Assembly (NCBI RefSeq): GCF_040222815.1
Contig: NZ_JAVKCH010000048.1
Coordinates: forward strand, 310,001-374,000
Direction: 5' to 3'
Origin: Imperialibacter sp040222815
GTDB taxonomy: Bacteria > Bacteroidota > Bacteroidia > Cytophagales > Cyclobacteriaceae
Length of the DNA: 64,000 bases
Part shown: piece by piece, positions 24,317 to 33,193 of the stretch
Layout: each line of letters starts with the position of its first letter
How positions within the stretch are numbered: position 1 is the stretch's first letter
Notes under the pieces: generated by a model
Told to the model about the DNA's origin: nothing
The model's input: only the letters and a program-made list of their open reading frames with translations
The model's database searches: none
Program-made: the position numbers and the translations under genes

Positions 24317-25436
24317 AATAGGGTTCACTGGTGATTTTTGCCCGCAGGAAAGAATAGAAAAAGCGTATTACCAGGGTGACTGGCAGCCATATTTTGAAGA
24401 GGTTCGTGCCAAACTGAGCAAAAACGACCTGACCATAGCAGACCTGGAATGCCCCCTGACGACATCATCCAAGCCGATAGTAAAAACCGGGCCGCACCTG
24501 AAATGTCATCCGGATACTGCTGATATTCTTACTTTTCTTGGTATCAAGCTGGTGGCTACAGCCAACAACCACTTTCTTGACTACGGGGTAGAAGGAATGA
24601 CTGATACATTCGGGACATTGAAGGCACGGGATATTCAATGGCTTGGTGCTGGCCGTATTTTGAAGGAAGCATCCACCCCGCATTTTGTGGAAATAAAGGG
24701 GCTCACCTTCGGCATTATCAACTTTGCCGAGAATGAATGGTCTACCACGCATGGAGCCGGAGCCGGGGTGAACCCCCTCGACGAGATTGCTATTTATAAT
24801 CAAATTCAGCACGCAAAGGGTAAATCAGACTTTGTTATTGTGATCTCTCATGGGGGCCACGAGCATTATCCGTTGCCAAGCCCCAGAATGAAAAAGCTTT
24901 TCAGGTTTTTGGTAGACGCTGGAGCCAGTGCTGTGATCAACCATCACACACACATTATTTCAGGCTTTGAGGTATACAAAGAAGCACCCATTTTTTACAG
25001 CCTTGGCAATTTTTGTTTCGATTGGCCTGGTAAAGCCGACTCCCCATGGAATTTGGGTATGGTTCCGCAATTGCTTTTTGAAAAAGGGAAGCCAGTCGGC
25101 TATGAAACGGCCTACGTGGAGCAAAACTCGACTGTGCCGGGAGTGTACCCGCTGGCCGGAGACCAATTGAGGGAACTGAAAGTCAACGTAGAAAAATTGA
25201 ACGCCTTTATTCAGGACGATGAATATTTGCAGAAAGCATTTGTGCAGCATGCCGACACACTGGCCAATCTCATGCTCACGTGGCTTGAGCCCTATGAGGG
25301 CCGTATTCTGCCTGGTTTGAGGTTCAAGGGCTGGATACCCTCGCTCAACTCGCCCAGAAAAAAAAGGCTGATGACCAATTTGATCAGGTGTGAATCGCAC
25401 AGGGAAGTATTATTGAATGCATTGAATAAAAAATAG
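24309..25436 (+). CDS. CapA-family (PgsA-like) metallophosphatase-fold protein
   Basis: A 375-residue protein of the CapA/PGA_cap family. Motifs are GFTGDFCP at the N-terminus, DLECPLT near residue 46, ATANNHFLDYG near residue 81 and VINHHTHIISGFE with IFYSLGNFCFD further on. The metal-binding Asp, Asn and His residues of the calcineurin-like fold are in place. In Bacillus, CapA is needed for poly-gamma-glutamate capsule export; in Gram-negative loci its role is unclear. It is followed by asparagine synthase and ATP-grasp genes, two amide- or peptide-forming families, so amino-acid decoration of the polymer is a reasonable idea. Confidence 0.78.
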   Translation: MVKIGFTGDFCPQERIEKAYYQGDWQPYFEEVRAKLSKNDLTIADLECPLTTSSKPIVKTGPHLKCHPDTADILTFLGIKLVATANNHFLDYGVEGMTDTFGTLKARDIQWLGAGRILKEASTPHFVEIKGLTFGIINFAENEWSTTHGAGAGVNPLDEIAIYNQIQHAKGKSDFVIVISHGGHEHYPLPSPRMKKLFRFLVDAGASAVINHHTHIISGFEVYKEAPIFYSLGNFCFDWPGKADSPWNLGMVPQLLFEKGKPVGYETAYVEQNSTVPGVYPLAGDQLRELKVNVEKLNAFIQDDEYLQKAFVQHADTLANLMLTWLEPYEGRILPGLRFKGWIPSLNSPRKKRLMTNLIRCESHREVLLNALNKK

Positions 25437-25473
25437 CCGATTAGCCGGCGACTTTTACAGGAAACAGACAGGC

Positions 25474-27366
25474 ATGTGTGGTATAGCAGGGTATTTTTAT
25501 AGATCGGGGAAGCACATTGGCGATACCTCTACAGTATTGGCCATGCTTCAAAAGCAGAAGCACAGAGGACCTGACGACAGCGGGGTTCGCACTTTTTCCA
25601 TCCGATCCCAGACTTCCCGGGAGTTTTCTAATGAAAAAACGGAGCAGGTAGAGACAGGCTATGAAGGCATCCTGGGATTCAACAGGCTTAGTATCCTTGA
25701 CCTTTCGGCCAATGGGCATCAGCCCATGTGCAGTGCCGACGGCCAGGTCATTTTGGCATTCAACGGCGAAATTTACAATGCCTTTGACTACAAAGGCGGC
25801 TTGCAAAAGGACGGCTTCACATTTAAAAGCACGTCGGATACTGAGGTGATTCTTAATTTGTACCTGCGGGACGGCTTCGACGAGATGGTCAAAAAACTCA
25901 ATGGCATGTTCGCTATCGTGTTGATCGACCTTCGTAAGCGGGAGCTATTTATTGCCAGGGACAGATTTGGTATCAAGCCCATGTATATTTTTGAGGCGGG
26001 CAATCTTGTTGCTTTTTCTTCTGAAATTAAGAGCTTCCTGGCACTACCCGAATTCAAACCGAGTCTGGACAGCACACTGGTTGATGAATATTTATTGTTC
26101 AGAAACACGATTAACAGGACGTTGTACGAGGGTGTGCAGGGGCTTGATCCGGGAACCTACCGGGTATATTCACCCACCGAAAGTTATGTCAAAAAGTTCT
26201 TCTCCATCAACGAATACCATAGGAGCCCTTCCACCGACTCTGCTCTAGTGATGGAAGACTTGCGATCTTCCTTGTTGGGCAGCGTGCAACGACAACTGTT
26301 AAGTGACGTTAAACTGGGCTGCCAGTTGTCAGGCGGAATCGATTCATCACTGGTTACCTATTTTACCAGAGAGATCAAGCAAGACGACCTTCTGGAAACT
26401 ATTTCCATCACTTTCGACAATGTCCATTTCAATGAGGAACCGTATGTCGATCAGGTAGTGAACCTTCTGGGGCTGAAGGCTCACAAATTTAAGCTGGATC
26501 CATCGTACTACCTGCAGCATTTTGAGCATGCTACCCGGCATTTCGAAGCACCACTCAACCACCCAAACACGATCGGTATTTACTTGCTTTCGCAGGAGGC
26601 AAAGAAGTATGTAACGGTGCTGCTCAGCGGTGAGGGAGCTGATGAGATTTTCGGAGGGTATGATCGATTTGCGGCCGTCACTCATCCCTATCACCCTGAA
26701 ACCTTATTTCGAAGCCTTCGGAAAAACAAAGGAAGTTTATGGAAACATCTTTTGGCATACTCGGGAGGCGACTACAGGGCCATCATGGGATCCTCTTTCA
26801 TGGCTTTAGAACAGGCTGCTGTATTAAAGCCAGGGTTTGACCTTGAGTCAGCGCTCGCTGCCAGAAGAACAACCTATGCTGCATTAAGCGGCTCTGCTTT
26901 CGATAAGCAAGTCAAATATGAAATATTGACTTATTTGCCTGATTTGCTGATGAGGCAGGACAAAATGTCGATGGCGCACAGCATCGAGAACCGGGTACCC
27001 TTCCTGGACAATGACCTGGTGGCGGATAGCTTTCAGGTACCCCAGGATCAATTGGTGCGAAAGACAGCAAAAGGAGAACAGACCAAGTTTGCTTTGAAAG
27101 AGCTGTCGGGTAAAGTGTTCGGCGAAGACTTTTCTTATCGGCCCAAGGGCGGATTTGGAATTCCGTTGAAAGATTTTTTCTCAGACCCACACTTCAAGGA
27201 GTATCTCAATGATAAAATTATGCCGTCCATTAAGCAAAGAGGCATTTTTAATGCTAAGGTAATTAACCATTGGGTATCTGCCCCAGAGGGTATCTCTCCG
27301 CAGGAGGTGGAGGCACTATGGGTAATGGTAGCCTTCGAAGCCTGGGCACTGGAATACAACATGTAA
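25474..27366 (+). CDS. asnB: Glutamine-hydrolysing asparagine synthase (AsnB family)
   Basis: A 630-residue protein with an N-terminal class II glutaminase domain (nucleophile Cys2 in MCGIAGYFYR, then HRGPDDSG and FNGEIYN) and a C-terminal synthetase domain with the pyrophosphate loop QLSGGIDSSLV near residue 290 and LLSGEGADEIFGGY. Inside polysaccharide loci such paralogues amidate a sugar carboxylate (uronic acid to uronamide) or an attached amino acid, rather than making asparagine. The tviB-type dehydrogenase in this locus supplies a carboxylate. ATG at 25474. The next gene overlaps its stop by one base. Confidence 0.87.
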   Translation: MCGIAGYFYRSGKHIGDTSTVLAMLQKQKHRGPDDSGVRTFSIRSQTSREFSNEKTEQVETGYEGILGFNRLSILDLSANGHQPMCSADGQVILAFNGEIYNAFDYKGGLQKDGFTFKSTSDTEVILNLYLRDGFDEMVKKLNGMFAIVLIDLRKRELFIARDRFGIKPMYIFEAGNLVAFSSEIKSFLALPEFKPSLDSTLVDEYLLFRNTINRTLYEGVQGLDPGTYRVYSPTESYVKKFFSINEYHRSPSTDSALVMEDLRSSLLGSVQRQLLSDVKLGCQLSGGIDSSLVTYFTREIKQDDLLETISITFDNVHFNEEPYVDQVVNLLGLKAHKFKLDPSYYLQHFEHATRHFEAPLNHPNTIGIYLLSQEAKKYVTVLLSGEGADEIFGGYDRFAAVTHPYHPETLFRSLRKNKGSLWKHLLAYSGGDYRAIMGSSFMALEQAAVLKPGFDLESALAARRTTYAALSGSAFDKQVKYEILTYLPDLLMRQDKMSMAHSIENRVPFLDNDLVADSFQVPQDQLVRKTAKGEQTKFALKELSGKVFGEDFSYRPKGGFGIPLKDFFSDPHFKEYLNDKIMPSIKQRGIFNAKVINHWVSAPEGISPQEVEALWVMVAFEAWALEYNM

Positions 27367-28388
27367 TGAAGCTAGCCATACATCAAACCAACGATTCGTT
27401 CAGCCAACGCTGGATGGCCTACTGCCAGGCAAAAGGTATCGAACACAAAACAGTCGACTGTTATGCCAGCGATATTGTGGAGCAGGTAAGCGACTGTGAA
27501 GCACTGCTATGGCACCACCAGCAGGGCAGTCCGAGAGATATTCTTTTTGCGAAGCAACTTCTGTTTGCCCTTGAGCAAAGCGGAAAAACTGTATTTCCTG
27601 ACTTCAATACCAATTGGCATTTCGACGATAAAGTAGGGCAGAAATACCTGCTGGAAGCGCTCGGGATTCCGGAATTTGCCCCTACCTGGGTGTTCTATGA
27701 GAAAGCAAAAGCGCTTGAATGGGCGGGCAGCACCACGTTTCCGAAGGTATTTAAGCTCAGGGGAGGAGCCGGATCGCAGAATGTAAGCCTGGTCAAAAAT
27801 CATGCGGAATGCAGAAAACTCATTCATACGGCATTTGGCAAGGGGTTCAGTCCCTATGATGCATGGGGAAGTTTAAAGGAGCGGTTCCGCAAGTATCGGA
27901 TGGGCAAGGTCAGCCTGTTTGAGGTCGTAAAAGGCTTTGCACGACTTTTTGTGTCGCCACCTTACGCCAGGGTAATGGGTAGAGAACGGGGCTATATTTA
28001 TTTTCAGGAATTTTTTCCGGCCAATGATTTTGACATACGCATCATTGTGATCGATCAGAAAGCATTTGCCCTGAAGCGGTTTGTGAGGAAGGATGACTTC
28101 AGGGCATCGGGCAGTGGCTTGTTCAAATATGAAAGAGAGGAGTTTGACGAACGCTGCATCAGGCTGGCATTTGCCTATACCGACAAATTGAAAGCACAAT
28201 GTGTGGCGTACGATTTTGTTTTTAATCAAAAAAATGACCCGGTGCTGATAGAAATTAACTATGGCTTTGCACCGTCTGGGTACGACGCCTGTCCCGGCTA
28301 TTGGAACCGTGAATTAAAATGGCATCAGGGTGCCTTCAACCCCTACGGATGGATGGTGGAGTTAGTAATAAAAGGGAAAAGAAATTGA
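27366..28388 (+). CDS. ATP-grasp family ligase
   Basis: A 340-residue protein with an ATP-grasp core: FPKVFKLRGGAGSQNVSLV (ATP-binding loop), YFQEFFPANDFDIRI, and VAYDFVFNQKNDPVLIEINYGF with metal-binding Glu and Asn. The N-terminal domain (KLAIHQTNDSFSQRW) is a pre-ATP-grasp fold. Related proteins form amide or ester bonds using acyl phosphates. ATG 27366 overlaps the asparagine synthase stop (TAATG), and the longer frame from 27270 would lie within that gene. The pair is probably one functional unit that modifies a carboxylate. Confidence 0.72.
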   Translation: MKLAIHQTNDSFSQRWMAYCQAKGIEHKTVDCYASDIVEQVSDCEALLWHHQQGSPRDILFAKQLLFALEQSGKTVFPDFNTNWHFDDKVGQKYLLEALGIPEFAPTWVFYEKAKALEWAGSTTFPKVFKLRGGAGSQNVSLVKNHAECRKLIHTAFGKGFSPYDAWGSLKERFRKYRMGKVSLFEVVKGFARLFVSPPYARVMGRERGYIYFQEFFPANDFDIRIIVIDQKAFALKRFVRKDDFRASGSGLFKYEREEFDERCIRLAFAYTDKLKAQCVAYDFVFNQKNDPVLIEINYGFAPSGYDACPGYWNRELKWHQGAFNPYGWMVELVIKGKRN

Positions 28389-28406
28389 TGTGGCCTTAGC
28401 CACGTT
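28389..28406. other. Small perfect hairpin between ATP-grasp and MBOAT genes
   Basis: GTGGC-CTTA-GCCAC at 28390-28403 followed by GTTTT. It is a weak terminator-like or processing hairpin at the boundary between the amidation pair and the O-acylation pairs. The stem is only five base pairs, so partial termination at most. Confidence 0.35.
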
Positions 28407-28408
28407 TT

Positions 28409-29815
28409 ATGCTATTTAACTCTATAGAATTTCTTCTGTTCCTTCCAGTCGTTTTTGCGCTATACTGGTTTGTGTTTGGCAAAAGCCTTAGGCTTCAGAA
28501 CATGCTGTTGCTGTTGGCCAGCTATGTTTTTTACGGCTGGTGGGACTGGAGATTCCTTTCGTTGATTTTTTTAAGTACCGTCGTCGACTTCATCACAGGG
28601 CTGAGGATTGACGCTGCGCAACAACGGCAAACAAGGAAGATTTGGCTCACTGTCAGCATGGTATCCAACCTGGGGCTGCTGGGCTTTTTTAAGTACTACA
28701 ACTTTTTTGTCGGTTCGTGGATTGAACTATTTAGCCAGATGGGCATCTACATGGACCCCTGGACAATGAATATTGTGCTGCCGGTGGGTATTTCCTTTTA
28801 CACCTTTCAAACCATGTCCTACTCATTGGACATTTATTACGAACGACTAAAGCCAACAACGAATTTTGTCAACTTTGCCGCCTTTGTATCGTTCTTCCCG
28901 CAGCTGGTGGCTGGCCCCATTGAGAGAGCGTCCAGTCTTTTGCCCCAAATTGCGAACCCAAGGAAATGGGACTATCGAACTGGTGTAGAGGGATTGAGAC
29001 AGATTCTTTTCGGGCTGTTTAAGAAAGTGGTGATTGCCGATTCATTGTCAGGCCCTGTAAATGAAATATTCGCTAACTACCCTGGTTTTGCCGGGGGAAC
29101 GCTTGTTTTGGGAGCGCTGTTCTTTGCACTTCAGATTTACTGCGACTTTAGCGGTTATTCTGATATAGCGATTGGCGTAGCAAAGCTGTTTGGCATAAAG
29201 CTCATGGTGAACTTCAACTTTCCCTATTTTTCGTCCTCGATAGCTGAATTTTGGAGGAAGTGGCATATTTCACTTTCAACCTGGTTCAGAGACTATGTTT
29301 ATTACCCGTTGGGAGGGTCAAGGGTGGCGACAAAAACGGCCGTAAGAAATGTTTTTGTTGTGTTTCTGGTCAGTGGACTTTGGCATGGTGCCAACTGGAC
29401 TTTTGTGGTATGGGGGGCTTTACATGCCCTCTACTTCATCCCATCCTTCTACTTAAAGCAAAAGAAGGTAGAAGTGATAAGGAGCAAAAGCTCATTTTTC
29501 TTGGTGGCCATAAAAACTGCATGGACTTTCCTCATCGTTTGCTTTGCCTGGATTTTTTTCAGATCGGAGAGTTTGGCGAAAGCATTTGATTACGTAAGGC
29601 ATCTGTCCCTCCATTTTACGCCCGACTACATCCCCTCATTCAAGTACGTCGCCTTCTTTTTGATGATTGAATTGCTTGTTTTCTTTTTTAAGAGGATAGA
29701 TTATGATATGGCAGGTTACAGAGCGTTAAGATACTTTTCGTACGCTGTTTTGGCCTTTTCCATTATTTCACATTCGACCAGATCGGGATCTGACTTCATC
29801 TATTTTCAATTTTAG
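28409..29815 (+). CDS. MBOAT-family O-acyltransferase (AlgI-like), first copy
   Basis: A 468-residue polytopic protein of the membrane-bound O-acyltransferase family. DFSGYSDIAIG (near residue 246), WRKWHISLSTWFRDY (His286) and the catalytic SGLWHGANWTF (His326) are intact. AlgI-type proteins take acyl groups across the inner membrane and hand them to periplasmic SGNH-fold enzymes that acetylate the polymer. The next gene is such a partner. The first 181 residues are nearly identical to those of the MBOAT at 30851, at the DNA level too, while the rest is clearly diverged. Confidence 0.9.
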   Translation: MLFNSIEFLLFLPVVFALYWFVFGKSLRLQNMLLLLASYVFYGWWDWRFLSLIFLSTVVDFITGLRIDAAQQRQTRKIWLTVSMVSNLGLLGFFKYYNFFVGSWIELFSQMGIYMDPWTMNIVLPVGISFYTFQTMSYSLDIYYERLKPTTNFVNFAAFVSFFPQLVAGPIERASSLLPQIANPRKWDYRTGVEGLRQILFGLFKKVVIADSLSGPVNEIFANYPGFAGGTLVLGALFFALQIYCDFSGYSDIAIGVAKLFGIKLMVNFNFPYFSSSIAEFWRKWHISLSTWFRDYVYYPLGGSRVATKTAVRNVFVVFLVSGLWHGANWTFVVWGALHALYFIPSFYLKQKKVEVIRSKSSFFLVAIKTAWTFLIVCFAWIFFRSESLAKAFDYVRHLSLHFTPDYIPSFKYVAFFLMIELLVFFFKRIDYDMAGYRALRYFSYAVLAFSIISHSTRSGSDFIYFQF

Positions 29816-29820
29816 ATAAT

Positions 29821-30693
29821 TTGCGCAGTCTCCTAAAGGAAACTTTAAAGTTTGGGGCGTTTTTTTCCCTTTTTGCTACAGTTCTGTTGCTCGTTGATTT
29901 CTATAGATACGACAGAATGAGCAATACCTATCTGGTGCAAGCTTTAGAGAGTGGAGAAGTAAAAGAGAACATTTTCATTGGCAGCTCTAAGCTGAAATGG
30001 AGCATCATCGACTCCCTGTTAAGCGAGGAATCAACCATATTGGCTGAAGGGGGGCAATTTGCTTTTGCATCTGTCGCCGTCCTCATGAAGCTCAAGGAGC
30101 ATCATTTGCTGGATGGACGGACTATATATTTAGATCTACAGGAGGCGAACGAGATCAGTAGTGGATATGGGCAATGGTGGTATTTTTCGGAATCGTTTAT
30201 CAGATACCGCTACGCAAATTTTTCCGACTATCCGGCTGAGCATTGGCCGGCTATTTTCGCAAGGGTCGTCCGTGATATTACCCATTTTGGGCCAAATGCT
30301 GGTCAGAAATTCCGATGGAGGCCATTGGAAAAGTCTATCAGCCATTTGAGTGTAAAGGCTGATAGAGATTCATTGGTAGCCTTTAAAAACGAGTTCGACA
30401 ATTGCCTTGTTCCACTGCCTGTTGGCTATCGAAATTCGTTACTAAGAATCAATACCCTATTTCGCACCGTTGAAGCCCAGGCTAATTGCAGAATTTTTGT
30501 TCTAATTCCTCCATACCCCAAAAGCGGTTGCTTAAGCGACTACGTGAAAATATTCGGCCGGGGAAACATCATCGACTTGACCCAGATTTCTCTTGAGTAC
30601 GGCGATTTCCATGATAATTCACATGTAAACGGTAGAGGAGCAGTGAAGCTGACCGAATATTTAAATTCCGTTATGGGCGAGGTTTCAGAATAG
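29821..30693 (+). CDS. SGNH-like (AlgX/AlgJ-type) partner of the MBOAT, first copy
   Basis: A 290-residue protein with one N-terminal membrane segment (FGAFFSLFATVLLLVDF) and a periplasmic domain. FIGSSKLKW resembles the SGNH nucleophile block (GxS), and HDNSHVNGRGAVKLTEYL near the C-terminus resembles the DxxH block. The start is TTG at 29821, since no ATG lies before the membrane segment. It follows the MBOAT by five bases. Known analogues are AlgX/AlgJ and DltD-like proteins that complete O-acetylation outside. Overall sequence similarity is low, so the assignment rests on motifs and context. Confidence 0.6.
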   Translation: MRSLLKETLKFGAFFSLFATVLLLVDFYRYDRMSNTYLVQALESGEVKENIFIGSSKLKWSIIDSLLSEESTILAEGGQFAFASVAVLMKLKEHHLLDGRTIYLDLQEANEISSGYGQWWYFSESFIRYRYANFSDYPAEHWPAIFARVVRDITHFGPNAGQKFRWRPLEKSISHLSVKADRDSLVAFKNEFDNCLVPLPVGYRNSLLRINTLFRTVEAQANCRIFVLIPPYPKSGCLSDYVKIFGRGNIIDLTQISLEYGDFHDNSHVNGRGAVKLTEYLNSVMGEVSE

Positions 30694-30850
30694 TTTGGTC
30701 TCAATAAGGATAGTCACATTAATCGACTATTATCTTGAATATTGGATTGTCAAGTATTGTTTAACTGTGCTGCGAGCCTCTATAGAATGTTGATCAGAAT
30801 GCATCGTCAGAAAGTCAAAATAAAGGCCTTGATAGGGCAGTAAAGGTGAT

Positions 30851-32290
30851 ATGCTATTTAATTCAGTAGAGTTTCTTCTGTTCCTGCCCGCCGTTTTTGC
30901 GCTATACTGGTTTGTATTTGGCAAAAGCCTTCGGCTTCAGAATGTGCTGTTACTGGTGGCCAGCTATGTTTTTTACGGCTGGTGGGACTGGAGATTCCTG
31001 TCGTTGATTTTTTTAAGTACTGTCGTCGACTTCATCACAGGGCTGAGGATTGACGCTGCGCAACAACGGCAAACAAGGAAGATTTGGCTCACTTTCAGCA
31101 TGGTATTCAACCTGGGGCTGCTGGGGTTTTTTAAGTACTACAACTTTTTTGTGGGTTCGTGGATTGAACTATTTAGCCAGATGGGCATCTACATGGATCC
31201 CTGGACGATCAGTATTGTGCTGCCAGTTGGTATTTCGTTTTACACCTTTCAAACCATGTCCTACTCATTGGACATTTACTACGGACGACTTCAGCCAACA
31301 AGAAATTTTGTCAACTTTGCCGCCTTTGTTTCGTTCTTTCCTCAGCTGGTGGCTGGGCCCATCGAGAGGGCGTCGAATCTCCTTCCACAAATTGAGAAAC
31401 GAAGAACCTTTAGTTCAGCAAAGGCTATTGAGGGGATTGAGCAAATACTATGGGGCTTCTTTAAGAAAGTGGTGATTGCTGATGCGCTGGCAGGAATGGT
31501 AAGTGAAGTGTACGGATCGCATGAGGAGTACAACTCGCTTTCGCTAATTTTCGCCGCCATAGCTTTTTCATTCCAAATATATGGAGACTTCAGTGGTTAT
31601 TCAGACATCGCTATCGGAACGGCCAGGCTGTTTGGTATCGACCTGATGAGCAATTTTAATTTTCCTTACTTGTCAAGGAATATAGGAGAGTTTTGGCGAA
31701 GGTGGCACATTTCATTATCGACGTGGTTCCGGGACTATGTTTACTATCCGTTGGGGGGATCGAGAGTAAGAAGTTCGGTGGCCATCAGAAATGTTTTCAT
31801 TGTGTTTTTGACCAGTGGACTCTGGCACGGGGCGAACTGGACATTTCTGGCATGGGGAGGAATCCACGCATTATTGTTTATTCCCTCGTTTGTGGTTAAG
31901 TCAAATGCAAAGTACAAAGCCGATATTGTCTCCGGAACGAAGCTTTTGCCTGGGCTTGTCGATACGCTAAAAGTGGCTTTGACATTTTCGGTAGTGACTT
32001 TAGCCTGGGTGTTTTTTAGATCAGAATCGGTTGGTAGTGCGGTGGGCTACATCAAAGGTGTCTTTTCACCGACAGGTGGGCGCCTGTTGGCAATTCCGAA
32101 CAATGAGATCATCACACTAGTCTTTTCATTTTCAGCTTTCTTCTTCTTTAGCTGGATTTACCTCTATAGAAAAAATGAGATGATCAAGTATGGGGAAAAG
32201 GCTGCTTTTCTATCTTCCCTTGCACTTTTGATATTGATTTGCCTGTTTGGCGAGTTTTCGAAACAGAGCTTTATCTACTTCCAATTCTGA
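30851..32290 (+). CDS. MBOAT-family O-acyltransferase (AlgI-like), second copy
   Basis: A 479-residue paralogue of the MBOAT at 28409. It is colinear through His286 and His326 and carries the same DFSGYSDIAIG and SGLWHGANWTF motifs. Residues 1-181 differ from the first copy at only about a dozen positions; from residue 182 on, differences are frequent. This mosaic suggests gene conversion or recent recombination over the 5' 540 bases. A 157-base gap without recognisable signals precedes it. Two MBOAT/partner pairs would allow O-acylation at two positions or with two acyl groups. Confidence 0.9.
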   Translation: MLFNSVEFLLFLPAVFALYWFVFGKSLRLQNVLLLVASYVFYGWWDWRFLSLIFLSTVVDFITGLRIDAAQQRQTRKIWLTFSMVFNLGLLGFFKYYNFFVGSWIELFSQMGIYMDPWTISIVLPVGISFYTFQTMSYSLDIYYGRLQPTRNFVNFAAFVSFFPQLVAGPIERASNLLPQIEKRRTFSSAKAIEGIEQILWGFFKKVVIADALAGMVSEVYGSHEEYNSLSLIFAAIAFSFQIYGDFSGYSDIAIGTARLFGIDLMSNFNFPYLSRNIGEFWRRWHISLSTWFRDYVYYPLGGSRVRSSVAIRNVFIVFLTSGLWHGANWTFLAWGGIHALLFIPSFVVKSNAKYKADIVSGTKLLPGLVDTLKVALTFSVVTLAWVFFRSESVGSAVGYIKGVFSPTGGRLLAIPNNEIITLVFSFSAFFFFSWIYLYRKNEMIKYGEKAAFLSSLALLILICLFGEFSKQSFIYFQF

Positions 32291-33180
32291 TGAGAAAATT
32301 TGGAGTCTTTGTAGCCTTCCTTCTGATCGCCTTTTTGGCTGTAAATGCGCTGTACTTGTTTGCCCTTAGCAAGGTAGATGCTGAATTTCGGAAGACGGAC
32401 GAGTCAGTTAATTTTACTGACGAATCATTTGAAATCCTTGTACTGGGTAATAGCACAGCACTCGATGGAGTAAATACCCAAATGCTATCCGACTCAGTAG
32501 GAACTGCTTATAATTTCTCCCTTGCGGGGTCGTCTATCGAGTCCAATTACATCCAGTTGGAGCACTACCTAGCCCGCAATAATCGACCGGAGTTTGTGCT
32601 GTTTTTTTTAAGCAGTTGTCATATTAACTACAACAGAGAGTATGTAGTTAATCCTATAATTGAGAATTATTATGGGTTGTGGCGCTTCGAATTGGAGGAG
32701 CTTCCCCTATTCAAATTTCGATGGCTTTTTATTGAGAACTTTAAGAAGATATTGTCTTCTGAGCGCCGAAAGTCCTCAGTCGTAGCCGGACAGCTTATAC
32801 TAGAGCGCTCTGTTGCTGACGGAACTGTGTTCGAAAATTCCTCCATCGCCAACTGCACAACAGACTATCAGAGCAAAGGTTACACTTTTTTAAAACATAT
32901 CGCCCAACAATGTGCTGACCAGGGCATCAAATTTCTTGCATTTGAAATGCCTTGTTGGAGTAGGAAGCAGAATAATTGCGATGATGTATATGTTGGATTT
33001 GGCCCTGATGTTAAGTTTAAGGTTGTTAACCTAAATCGGCGTGACGTTGCAGGGCCATTGCTCAACTCCCGGGCAGATTGGCTGAGCGAGAATCATTTGA
33101 ACTATGCGGGTTCTGTGAAGCTTTTTGAAGCGATCAAGGCGGCAATTTTGGAAGAGGAAGAATCAGGCAATTTTCAATGA
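32290..33180 (+). CDS. SGNH-like partner of the MBOAT, second copy
   Basis: A 296-residue protein with an N-terminal membrane segment (FGVFVAFLLIAFLAVNALYL) and a periplasmic domain with VLGNSTALDGVN (GNS block) and a C-terminal SENHLNYAGSVKLFEAI. It parallels the protein at 29821 in both motifs but is otherwise very different. ATG 32290 overlaps the MBOAT stop (TGATG), so the frame from 32239 is rejected. The role is acyl transfer to the polymer in the periplasm, by analogy. Confidence 0.6.
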   Translation: MRKFGVFVAFLLIAFLAVNALYLFALSKVDAEFRKTDESVNFTDESFEILVLGNSTALDGVNTQMLSDSVGTAYNFSLAGSSIESNYIQLEHYLARNNRPEFVLFFLSSCHINYNREYVVNPIIENYYGLWRFELEELPLFKFRWLFIENFKKILSSERRKSSVVAGQLILERSVADGTVFENSSIANCTTDYQSKGYTFLKHIAQQCADQGIKFLAFEMPCWSRKQNNCDDVYVGFGPDVKFKVVNLNRRDVAGPLLNSRADWLSENHLNYAGSVKLFEAIKAAILEEEESGNFQ

Positions 33181-33193
33181 ATAATTTCCTTAA

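Noticed and set aside
28409..32290. MBOAT duplication as an assembly artefact
   Set aside because: The two 5' halves differ at scattered sites and the flanking sequences are unrelated, so this is two real genes; raw reads would still be the final check.
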